From Anthonomus grandis grandis (Eukaryota; Arthropoda; Insecta; Coleoptera; Curculionidae): DNA of 64,000 bases. Of this stretch, positions 25,232-36,600 are shown one piece after another. A program made the translations under genes and the position numbers. The stretch lies in the NCBI RefSeq assembly GCF_022605725.1, contig NC_065554.1, positions 13,597,100 through 13,661,099 on the forward strand, read 5' to 3'. The notes under the pieces were generated by a model. The model was not told where the DNA came from and made no database searches. It saw only the letters and a list, made by a program, of their open reading frames with translations. Each line of letters opens with the position of its first letter. Position 1 is the stretch's first letter.

Positions 25232-25428
25232 CCTTTTTCTTCATAAATCTGCGAATACTTGGCTAAATATTTGTCCTTACATCCGGCCCAGCCAAACAGT
25301 ACAATTACAGGTAATTTTTTCTCGTTCACCACAAACACAAAATCAGAATCGCCATTATTTTGGTTATAATTAAATGTGGGATTGGGAAAAGTAATGTAGT
25401 ATTCCAGGTTATCCAGGCTGGCTGCCAT
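25232..25428 (-). CDS. TMEM53: Alternative or duplicated first exon of TMEM53
   Basis: The exon starts at ATG 25428 and ends at the donor GG|GTAAGC after 65 codons plus two bases. This is the same splice phase as exon 1 at 19.35 kb. Its last 29 residues match that exon at 24 of 29 positions (LPVIVLFGWAGCKDKYLAKY against LPVVILFGWAGSKDKYLSKY), while the N-terminal parts differ. No second copies of exons 2-5 are visible between 19.4 and 25.2 kb. It could splice to the shared exon 2 (giving 283 residues) or be a left-over of a partial tandem duplication. Confidence 0.85.
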
Positions 25429-25854
25429 TTTTCAGAGTTCAACTGCAGCTCGCGTTTGCTGCGAACCGCTTGATTATCGATTTGCTGCTGGTTTAATATC
25501 ACGTAAGAGGTGACCGTGACTGTATATACGTTATACAGGATGTCATCAGTTTTGGTAAATTTGTAGATTAAAATAAGTTTTCGTTTATTAAAATGAGGTT
25601 CTAGTGCTTACTATTTAAGGTATCTTCTTTCAACAGCAAGTTTTCTTACACCCTGTGTTTAGTATTATTACCATAGTATACATTGTATTCCTTTTTTATA
25701 TGCAGTAAGTTTTTATATAATATATTATATTATCATATAAATTTTCGGAAATTTCAGAAAATTTTTTTTTTACAATTTGATTTTAGTAATAAAAAATTTA
25801 GGCTTTATTTATGAAATATGCAAAGCTTTTTATGAAAAAAAACATCTTGTGCGC
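25429..25854. other. Flank upstream of distal TMEM53 first exon
   Basis: This stretch is less AT-rich than its surroundings up to about 25.52 kb, as expected for a 5' UTR or promoter. Nothing specific could be identified in it. Confidence 0.35.
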
Positions 25855-26330
25855 ATTTATACAGTAAGCAAAGGCCTTTGACATGGTCTATCAGAAGACG
25901 TTTTTATAGAAATTGTATCAAATTGGCAGCGCTTATAATTTGTTATTGAAAGGATATTTGCATGACAGGGTTCAGTGAGTTAAATTAAATGAAGTGAAAA
26001 GAGTGAGGTTACGTCTGAAATATTACCAAAAATGGTTCTGAGACTTAAAAAGGTTACTGGAGGAACAACGTTTAACGATTATTTGTTTCACTAATAATAC
26101 TGAAATTTTCTGCTCGGGAAAAACCTTGATTCCATGTCAAATAAATAGCAGAAAAGGATCTCTGTGGCATTTTTAATTGATTTGATTTAAATAAGTTGAT
26201 ATTAAACCAATCTGAGGCTAAGTATATTTCCTTTCATTCTCATTTCTATAGTTTATCTGAATTTCAATATATTCAAAGTCATATCAGGGGTGAAAAGTGT
26301 TCGATATCTTTAAATTAATTACTGATCAAC
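25855..26330 (+). pseudogene. LINE reverse transcriptase fragment
   Basis: Translation from 25862 reads SKAFDMVYQKTFL, then a YLHDRVQ-like segment and, further on, TNNTEIFCSGKT. These are worn versions of the xSKAFDxVxHxxLL and yLxxRxQ motifs of LINE RTs. Stops are frequent. It is too short to place in a clade. Confidence 0.55.
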
Positions 26331-27539
26331 ATGTAGTCTGTAAGACCCTGTACAAGCTATACTTATAAAATAAATCATGATTCAGATAAAAACTAAAGGC
26401 TTTTTACTATGTTTTGGTTCAGTTACAACTAAATCGTGAAAATGCTACTAAATTTCCAAAATTATATGTAACAAAAATTAAATAATATATTTAACTATAA
26501 CTAACAGTTTTTCACAAAAAAGTAGGTCTGAAAAATACTGTATAAAAGAATTTTTCTAGGAATTTTTCTGAATATGTATATCTTAACTATGTATGTATTA
26601 TTATATCGATTAGCAATTTTTTTTAAAAATTTGTAACATTTAACGAAATAATGTTTTTGACAGCCAAATAGACAATCAAGCGGTCCTGGACTCATATATA
26701 TAAGTCACAATATTACTTAGTAAAGCCAGCGGTATCTTTAGATATATAGTTTATTGTTAATGATAGATGTAATTTCTTTCAAAACTATATTATGAGTACG
26801 TTTAGATTGCTAAAATTTCTTTTTAGGATGTTTAGTTTAGAATCTAAGGAAAATAGACATCACCAGGTCCTTTTAAATATTTTATTTTGTATCAAATATT
26901 TCAGTTGAAAATATTGAGTTTTCTTAAATAATGATGTCTTTTTAATATTGTTATTTTTTCTTAAGCGGATAGACAACTTAATTTCTTATTATTAGAATAT
27001 AATTTTAAATAATCGGTTCTCCTTATATCCAATCAAACTCTTACATGTACACTATATCAGCCTATAGAATAAGTTTTGCATGTACAAGTTGACAATAATT
27101 TTTAACTTTTGCAATCCTACGTATTTCTATTATAAAATAAATTATTTATATTTAAAAGATTTTATTATAGTAAGCTTATTACTTACTTTTTTATAATAAC
27201 GTTAATTTTTAAATGATATACATAGAAAAAAAAGACGTTTAATGCAAGTTTTTGTATTTAATTATTTTATAGGTCGAATTTTTCATTTTAATTAGTTCGA
27301 TTTTTTTTAATTCGTAGTTTCTCCTTACTATCAAGTTTATCCAATGTATAAGCTTAAGAACAAACTATGAAAGCAATGTGCTCCTCATATATGAATGTAT
27401 GTTTTCATAGACAGTTTACTTGTAGCTGTATGGATACAAATAATTCACCCATGTGAATGATTTGTATACGTCAATTCTTTGATTCTATGAAATGCTTAAT
27501 TTTCATCATTAATTTTCAATAAAAATTAAGTCTGTTCAG
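26331..27539. other. AT-rich interval without recognised feature
   Basis: No open frame, terminal repeat or family resemblance was found on either strand. Confidence 0.4.
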
Positions 27540-27589
27540 GGCCCTCCCTGCATACCTCGTGATCGATACCTCAAGTAACTGATGCCAAC

Positions 27590-29240
27590 AAACCAGTGCT
27601 AATAAAACAAACATGGCAAACAGCATGCGGAGCCAAGACGAACTGAGAAGTACAAACGGTTTTTGTCAAAACCACCAACTTGAGACTGACATGACAGAGT
27701 AGACTATACTCTACGACTATATATAAAGTATCTCTCATACCTATAAAGACAGCACAGCAAATATTTTTACTCCGACAAATAAAATCTAACCGTCTGAAAC
27801 TACCATCTTGTATATATCATCAATATATCCAAGTCTCTTCTAGTAACTTGGCCGATATGCCAATAATAAATCTATGTCAGAGATTTTAATAGTCACAACC
27901 AGTGTTGGACATACAAGGGGGATGATATGAATCATTCAAAGGGGATCTTAGTATTCCTATGTCACGTTGGAACTCTAGCAACATTCCGGCAACACCGATC
28001 AACTACGAATGATTTATAAAAGTAGTAAAGGCTGTACTAAGAAGAACAATACCCAGAGGCTACTGAAAACACTATGCCTCTGGTTGGCTTGAATACTGCG
28101 ATAAATTATATGAAGAATTCCAGACTAATTCGAATTATTATTACTAACTCCAATGAGACGGCAGAGGAACTCATACAGGTATTAAATGAAAACCGAAGAA
28201 AAAAGTGGCAGGAAACATCAAAGGGCCTAGACTCCACCCATTCCAATCGTTAAGCATGCATACTAAAAAAACTCGATACTGACCATCAACATGAAAAACA
28301 AAGCTAATCGGATGTCACTCCTCATGAAGTCGAAATCCGCAGCAATGAATAAAGACCATGTCAGATAAGCAAAAAGATAACTACAAAGTAAATGTGCGTA
28401 ACTTAATGCTCAACCAGAATTGTCTTCTGATTGCACTACCGATAAAGAAGAATCGTTAAAACAAGTAAAACTGGGTAAGGCGACTGGTTTTAATGGTATA
28501 TTTTCTGAGTTTCTTAAAAAGCGCAGATCTTCAGACTAAACAATGGCCTTCAGAACTATTCAGTACAATTGTCAGTATCTAGAAATATACCAATACTCTT
28601 TAAGACCAGAAACATAATCAGTAAAGACTATACCAAACACTATCGGCCAATATCATTGTTTAGTATCATCTACAAACTACTCGAATGGTTGCTTCTTAAT
28701 CGTATTCAACTTCACATTAAGTCGATATTATCACTGGAACAAGCAGGATTCAAATAGAAGCTGCTGTGATCAAGTACTAGCCGTACATCGAGGCAAGGTT
28801 CCAACAGGATCTCAAAACAGCAGTGGCAGTTGTCGATCTCACATCAGCATTTTATATTTTATGGCAAAATTATTCGATGCAAACAGATAATCAAGCTGAT
28901 AAATAACAAACTAACAAACAGACGTTTATAAACCTTTATAGAAGAAAAAGCACATTAAACGACGGAATTTGGCTTTATGCCGCCATCTGTTCTTTTTAAC
29001 CGTTACATTTTAAACATGCCTGCTACCAGAGGAAGAGGCCTGGACGAATGTGAGGATGCTGTTACTGCTAATTTTGCAGCGATGAAAAATATCTCGGAAA
29101 CTGGCGATTAAAACCTATTCCATTAAAAATTGAAGTAAATTCCTACGATCTGAATAACTGTGAAGCCCATCGTAAATTAAACATATTATTTGATTGAAAG
29201 CAACTAGAGCACAACCTTAACCCAAAATATCTTGATATCA
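27590..29240 (+). pseudogene. Jockey-like LINE remnant with endonuclease and RT
   Basis: The endonuclease motif RDFNSHNQCWTYKGDD is near 27.87 kb, where the family has GDFNxHxxxWG. Then come a coiled linker with ENRRKKWQETSKGLD, the pre-RT segment YRPISLFSIIYKLLEWLLLNRI and EQAGFK. After RT motifs, MPPSVLFNRYILNMPAT corresponds to the xPQGSVLxPLLFNLYIxDMP region. C-terminal VTANFAAMKN and KYLDITLEPHF follow. The frames shift often. This differs from the 52 kb LINE family. Confidence 0.75.
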
Positions 29241-29249
29241 CCTTAGAAC

Positions 29250-29812
29250 CTCACTTTTAAAAATTACCTAAATACTTCTAAAGTTAAGACGAGGGTGGAC
29301 ATTATTCCTAAAAAAACTGTTTTCTGCAATACTTCAATTTGAGTTTCTACGCTAATGATCCGCCTTGTACAGAATATCCAACAAGATAGTATGATCCGTG
29401 TCGAAAGCCCTAGTCAAGTCTTGAAAACCACAAAAAGAACCTTTTCACCTTTGTCTAGCGAAGAATATAGAGCATCTGTCAGATTGGACAAAGTATCCTT
29501 AGTCGATATTCCCTCTTTAAATTCGTATTGTTTTTCGTATAAAATGTTGCGTTTATTTAAAAATTTGATCAAACGACACTTTTAAACTTTTTCAAATATC
29601 TTACTAATCACACTTAATAAAGAAGTTGGTCTATGGTTTGCAACATCTATCTGTGATTCGGTTTTATGCAATGGTTAAATGACTGATTTTTTTTAAAAAT
29701 CTTTGAAAAATAGCCCATTAGTAGGCTTTACTTTTTTAGAAATACATATGGGGCCTTACCACTCTTAAGTGAATTTAATATTTCAATAATTTCTGTTTCA
29801 CTGGTTGGGGTT
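29250..29812 (-). pseudogene. Antisense LINE RT fragment
   Basis: Reading the minus strand from 29812 downward gives SETEIIEILNSLKSGKAPY, then ANHRPTSLLSVISKIFEKV, then YEFKEGISTKDTLSNLTDAL and a worn FLDLTRAFDTDHT. These are consecutive pre-RT and RT motifs of a LINE ORF2. It ends before the GVPQGS motif at the boundary with the plus-strand LINE. A (TA)n run marks its upstream edge. Confidence 0.75.
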
Positions 29813-29813
29813 A

Positions 29814-29831
29814 ATATATATATATATATAA
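29814..29831. repeat. (TA)n microsatellite
   Basis: This is a short pure TA run at the edge of the antisense LINE fragment. Confidence 0.8.
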
Positions 29832-29832
29832 T

Positions 29833-30646
29833 TTTTTAAGGAAACAAAGTATTTTGGAATTATTCTGAATAAAACAATAAATTGGTATTCAATAAAACCA
29901 TCAAGAATGCATAAACTGTACTTTGGATTAATTACTAATTAATAACTACTACTCCTGTTTTATCTTTGGCTGTACCTGATAACTTACATTAATATTATCA
30001 TTATCAAAATTAAAGAGATCTCATCTCCTTAGATAAAACCTATATTTACACCCTGTTCATTAATGTATTATTATTTATTATAAATGATTATTGACTATAC
30101 TTGAAAAAAAAATAGAGAATAAACGAGTTTTGTTTATAAGATATTTAATAGTAGGGGAAAAACTACATAGTTTTTGACTTTTGGAGAATTTGACGATTTT
30201 CAAATTCAATCTAAAATGCGATATAATATTTAGTTTATCATATCGATTGCCTATCTTGATTTTTTTTTAAATACAAGGAACTTATTTTTAAATAAAAAAT
30301 ATGCTGTTTTTATAAATAATTACTGATTTGTCAATTTCATTTTTCTTGATGAAGTAATATAAATTATAGATCTTTTATTGATACATAATTAATCTCAATT
30401 AAATATTTTTAAGCGCTTTTTTAAAATTTCTTATTTACTATTTAATGTCAATAATAATTTGCATATAATTTCCATAAAATGCAAGCAAGGTTAGTTTAAT
30501 AGTTTTGAAAATTACTACATATATTATATAATTTCTACCAACTAACCTAATTCATTTAATATTTAATATATTAAATTCATAAAATATCAATAATAATTGA
30601 AAAACTCATATATTATATCACTATAGTATATGTTAAAACACAGAAT
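29833..30646. other. AT-rich interval 3' of the gustatory receptor gene
   Basis: No gene was recognised. ACACCCTGTTC at about 30050 resembles the inner end of a Tc1/mariner terminal repeat but has no partner. Confidence 0.4.
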
Positions 30647-30652
30647 TTTATT
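30647..30652 (-). promoter_or_regulatory. Poly(A) signal AATAAA of the gustatory receptor gene
   Basis: On the minus strand AATAAA starts 47 bp after the receptor stop codon (30700-30702), a normal spacing for a short 3' UTR. Confidence 0.6.
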
Positions 30653-30699
30653 AACTTTTTCCTTATACTTCGCGGCCATATATTTAGGTACATATCAAA

Positions 30700-33600
30700 T
30701 TAGTCATCGTCATGCCCATTCACTTGAAACAGTATAACGAGATAAGTTGTAACTGCACCAGCAACCTAAAATATATTCCCTTAATCATATGGTAATTACT
30801 AATGTCCCTTTTTAGACTTACGGATGTCAGCAAGCTCCTATTTATATTAAAAAATCCACAAGCATTAAAGTTTATGGTGGCATACGAGAATTGTGACGCA
30901 AAAGCTTTTAACTAAAAAAAAAATTAAATTAAATATACTTGCTAAAAACTTACTTTCGACACATTGCAACTTACGTTTTTTTTAGTTGTGGTGTCAAAAT
31001 CTAGCAGCGACAGCTCTGATACCAGTGTATTTGTAACCTTGTACTAAAAAAAATATGTTTTAGTGGTGTCTCAAAAATGCAACATTTCATTTTTATTAAT
31101 GTGTTTCTTAAATTCTCAAAACATTTCAGAATATTCGTATAATGAAAAAATAAGATATATTTTTAAAAACTTCTTTTTATATCTTAATTTTTTACTCAAC
31201 ATTCTTTCACTTTTCAAGAAAGTTGGGCTCTTTTGTTGTTTCTAAAAACATGTTTATGCATGTATATGCTATTTAGACTAAGAACACAGAAACAATAAAT
31301 ATTTCAAAGTATTTAATAATAATCAAAATATCTACTTCTAAAATAGCATTAATATTTGGTACACAAATACATAAAAAACAACCTTCAAAAATTTAACATG
31401 GCTACTAGCAATCAATTCCAACAGTACACTAAAATGTATAGAATCATACCACATAAAACATCTAGGAGCTTTAGCAATTAAGTTCCAATTAAAAAAAGGA
31501 AATTTATTTGCCAAAAATTAGCCTACATTCCTATCTTATTAATTTGATTAAATCGTCAATATTTGCCGGTTTGGACTTAAAACCATTGCTCTTTAAGTAA
31601 CCCTATAATAAAAAGTCTAAAGGTGTTAAATCGGGAGACCTGGGTGGTCATTTAAAAAGTCCTCTTCTGCCAATCCATCTGCCTGGAAATACATCATCCA
31701 GTTACTCACGGACACGTTTTGCAAAATAATGCGGTCCTGTTGAAACCAGATGTTTCTATTCGAAATTCGAAACTAGGTCCAGGAGGACCTAGAAGCAATA
31801 CCAAGAATTCTAAATATCTTGCTTCAATGAGATTTTTTTTACAAGAAAATCGGTCCTATAACTCGATCACCAACAATTTGCCCAAGAACAACAACCTGCC
31901 CAAATATTGATTTTTTTTTCTAGATGCTGAGTGTGGCCTTCGATTTCTGTTATCGAACACTATTTCTATTTATAAATCATTCTTGTCTAATAAATCCATC
32001 ATTTGTTGGCAAACCTCGGTTTTTGTATTCGGATCTTCCTCGGTGAGTTCCTGGAGAATTGTTATTTTATAGGGATGAAACTATCCAGCTTTCCATCCAC
32101 TAGAGATTGGCCTGCCTAGTGAGGATATGGGAATTTTTTTAGTGAGAGTGAAAAGAACATTAATTTTGACCTCTTAACTGAACCACTCCGATGATGATTT
32201 TTTATTTGTCTTAAACTCGCATTTTTCCGGAACTGTTTTTCGATCTGGCTTGCGGTACTTTGCGATATAGATAGTAAATTAGGACATTTCTCTCTGAATA
32301 AATAGATAACTTTATTTTGTGTACTTGTCCTACGTCCTAATAGTTTTATCGCATAAATAAGAATCCAATACAATGCGATACTATTCACAAACTTGTGTAA
32401 CTTATTTGTTACACAATGTCAATTTCAAGTATTATTATACCTGACATGACAAGCATTTTTTAAAAAAACATTATTGAATTGAATTGATTTTTCGAATTAG
32501 ATAATTTTTCTAAGATGTCTTTTAAAACACAAAAATTAAAATTTGGCATTCATGTGTAACTTGTTAAACTCTTTAATAATAGTCATTAAAAAAAGGTTCC
32601 CATTTAAAAAAATTATTTGATTCAGTAAATTTATTTCAGGTTAGAGAGTTGCCCTGTATGCTATATATTACCTTAACATAATTACTCGTAGTAAATATAT
32701 TAATAAATTAAATAGGTCATTGTTGTATAGTAGCACACATAGCGTAACATATAGTAATTTAAATCAAAATTAATTTTAAAAAACCTTTAAGTAAAATCGC
32801 AATTATTTGAAATAGTTATTTTTTATTGTAAAGTTAGTATGGAAAGTCTTTTCCCCACAAATAATGCCAATCTACTTATATCATATTAGAAATTTGTTCT
32901 CTAATCGATAGTGTACTAAAGCAAAACTTCTTTCAAGTTAATAATAAGTCTGGTCTTGCAATGGGTTCCGACTAGTCACCTTTTCTAGCAGAACTGTCTA
33001 TGTTTTTTCTTGAAAGAGAAATCTCAAATTACAAGATTTATAAAAAACATATCAGATGTTGGTATAGGTATGTTGATGACATATTTACAGTTTTCACTGG
33101 TTGCGCCGAGGACTTTATGAATCTTTATGAAACTTTATGAATCCTTCTGTTCATTTCACTTTTAAACAGGAACAATCAGGCAATCTACCTTTTTAGACCT
33201 CTTAATTAAAAAAACAAACAACATAAAACTCGAATCTAAAATTTATAGAAAACCAACGGCCACGGATAATGTTATAGTCGTTATACCCTTCTTTTTAAAC
33301 CATCCAGTTAATCAAAGGCTTTCCGCATTTTACTCACTTTTCCATCGTCTTTTTAATGAAGGAGCCCAATATAATTTTTCAAATTGCTCGGAACAATATT
33401 TATCCTGACAAAATAACAAATTCTCTTTATTTTAAACATCTTTACAAACATTTAACTAAGCCACATATATACAAAACCGATGTCGCTTACAGAAGCATAT
33501 CATATTTTGGAAACATATCCCATCAAATTGCCTAGAGTTTATCGAGGGAGTCCAATGAGCGATTGCGTGTTTGTTTCAGGACTTCGAATAATTTGTCTAA

Positions 33601-36600
33601 ATCTCTAGTCAACACCAAAGATAAAATTCCCGTCACACACAGATATGGTGTTTACAGACTAAAATGTTTTCATTCTGACTGAAATGTGTGATACATGCGA
33701 CAAAGCGGAAGGAGAATCGAGACGAGAGTCAAAAAACATAGTAAACTCATTGAAAAGAGTATAAACCGATTTATAACCAATACCTCTTCTCCTTTCGTCA
33801 ATTATATTTGTTAGAGCGCCAATTAATTTTACCTATTTCATTTTTTTGAATTGAGTGTTCTTGGAATCAACAAAGTTGGCATGTTTACTCACTGCGTAGT
33901 TCGTATTAAAAAAGCCGCGTCGTTTGAAGCTTGCCGATCCGTATCTCATCTTCATCCGTGCGCCACCCCGCCCGCAGACCGCCAAAATAAAAGATGTATT
34001 ATTAAAAAATAGTCAGTCTGTCTGTTGACTCGCCGATAGTAAGAACATGTAATTGCACTCGGGCTCTAATAAAAATTGCATGCGGCTAATTCTAAATGTT
34101 TTTTGTTAAATTTCTAAGTTCATAAGTTTCTGTTCGCAGTTGTGATTGTTTAATACGAGTTTAAGGGTTAATAAACTGTGTTGAACAATTCACCGGGAGT
34201 GTTTTATTTCACGGTGTTTGGTAACGGTTATAAAAGTATACAGTCCACTACTAGGTCTACAAGGAGGCCAAAGTACACTTGGGTACTAAGGAGTCCTATT
34301 TGGAGGATTCAAATTTATTCAATATTATTGGGACTGGACATAGGTTCGAGCCTAAGGTGAATACCGAGCTGCTCCACGTTTATCAGAAGGGGTTAAGGTT
34401 GGATCTTTTGGAAATCCTGGAAATAAATAAAGCCATCAAATCACCGGTTTACACTTGCATTAATGAGCAAACTAAATTTGAGAGCAACACTTGCTTTACT
34501 TCCTTAAGTCCTAACAGTAACATTTGATTTGACTTATTAACATATTTAACACACATTTATTTATTTATTTATTTACACCCTATAACACTACAGTCCGATG
34601 TTTCTCTCTCACTCACTCCCAGTACTGAGTAGAAATCTGCTAATCTCAGATTATTCAATTTTGTTGTGATTTTAACTGTTCACTAGATGTCGTGCAATGT
34701 ACCATTCAAGTATTATTTGTTATTGTTTAGAATTTGTGTATGTGTTACGTGACTCTGTAGGTACTTTTTACAATTTACTCTCTATTTTTTTTTGTCACCT
34801 GTCAGAAAAAAATTTTTTGTTTGTTGCAAGTTTGCAATATTATATTGACTCCACTTCAGAATGGAATTTTCCCTTAACACGTTCCCTGCCGGAGCTATAT
34901 GTGCTTGTTTTGCCCAGCAGGCGATATGGATTTTTTGAAATATTGTCCTACAGGCCAATGTTGCCATTAAATATAGTACTGCATAGCTAAAGAAATTCTA
35001 GCGAAAATGTTGAAAAATATCCCATAGAACCTTTAAAAGTTGTTGTTTTCCCTCACGGTCCTATAAACCGATCATCGAGTCGGCGCAAACGAATCTCGAC
35101 TTCGATTTGGGACGCTCGGTCCGATACCGCAGTCCGTCTTGACTTGCGCTTTGTTTGTATTTTTTATTGTTTGTGGATTAGTTTGTTTGCGCGCTCCGTT
35201 CACTGTGCATGTTGTTGTGTAATATTTACGAATTTATATTGTGTTTTGTTTTATTCGAAAGAATAATGTCTTATAAAAGAAAGAGATCACTAACTAATGC
35301 TGAGTTAGAGGCTATAGCTACAAATATTGACTTGTCTGCTGAAGAATCGGATTTTGATTCAGGTAAAATTATTTTTTTAAATATATTTTTAGAGTTACTA
35401 GAACAGCTTTTTCTTGCAGATGATTCGATAAATGATCCTGATTTTAACAGTAATGCTTGTACTTCCGATTCTGAATCTGAAGAAGAAATTTACGTTGATT
35501 CTTCGAAAGCAAACCTGCGTCCAATCGGAAGTTTGCTGTCATTCATCCACGCTGAACTAGAGACTGGGGCTCAGGCATTAAGTTTTCAACCCACGACACC
35601 ACACGACTGGAGCGTTACAATCAACGCGCTGAATTAGAAACTGATGGAGGGGGATACCAATCAGATGCCGAATCCCTAACAAAACACGACGAATCCATGC
35701 CAGATAAGATTGGTGATGATATATGGACATTGCCAATGGGGAACCAGCCGAATCTTATCCGGTTTGCTGAGAATGAAGGTGTAATTCCTGAATTTGCTGC
35801 CTTGATGCATCAATCAAATCCAGAAGACTTTTATTTCTTACTGATCGATGACGATTTTTTCGCATATGTAGCGGATGAAACAAATTTGTATGCGACCCAA
35901 ACAATATGTATAACAAATGATACATCCAGGCAATTACGATTACATGACTGGACGCCAACAGATAAGTTTGAAATAAAACGATTCTTTGATCTTGTTTCCT
36001 ACGTGGGTATTGTGAAAATGCTAAGTATTTCATGTTACTGAAGCAAAGAAAAAATGTTCAAAATTGCAATGCCCACAGAATGCATGTGCCGTAATCGTTT
36101 TGAACTTCTTCTCCGTATTGTTCATTTTTCAAACAATGAAGATAACAGTAATAACGATCGGTTACATAAGGTACAACCAGTATTGAACAAGATACAGAAA
36201 AATATTCAGAGTTTATACAACCCGTCAGAAACTGTTTGTATAGATGAATCATTAATTCCATTTAGAGGAAGACTTGTAATGAAGCAGTATATAAAAAACA
36301 AGCGCCACCGATACGGAATCAAGTTGTTCAAGTTATGTATGATGGCGGTTTCACATACAGCATGCAAATATATGCAGGGAAAAATTTGGAACTAACCAAA
36401 ACTACACCGACAAATGTGGTAATGAACCTATGTCAGCCAATTTTAAACTGCGGCCGAACTGTTGTCACCGACAACTGGTACACTAATGTGGAGCTAGCTT
36501 CTAAACTATTAGAGAAGCAAACACACCTTCTAGGTACACTCAGAAAAAACCATAAGGGTTAAGTTTGGTGAACACGTCATTAGCCAAAAATGCACAAGGC

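Noticed and set aside
31063..31245. Small plus-strand frame inside receptor intron 5
   Set aside because: Phe/Leu-rich low-complexity sequence of AT-rich intron, with no splice or promoter context.
34140..34270. LTR end and primer-binding site near the AATAAAC and TTTGGTAACGG sequences
   Set aside because: No partner LTR and no clear tRNA match, so not reported as an LTR element.
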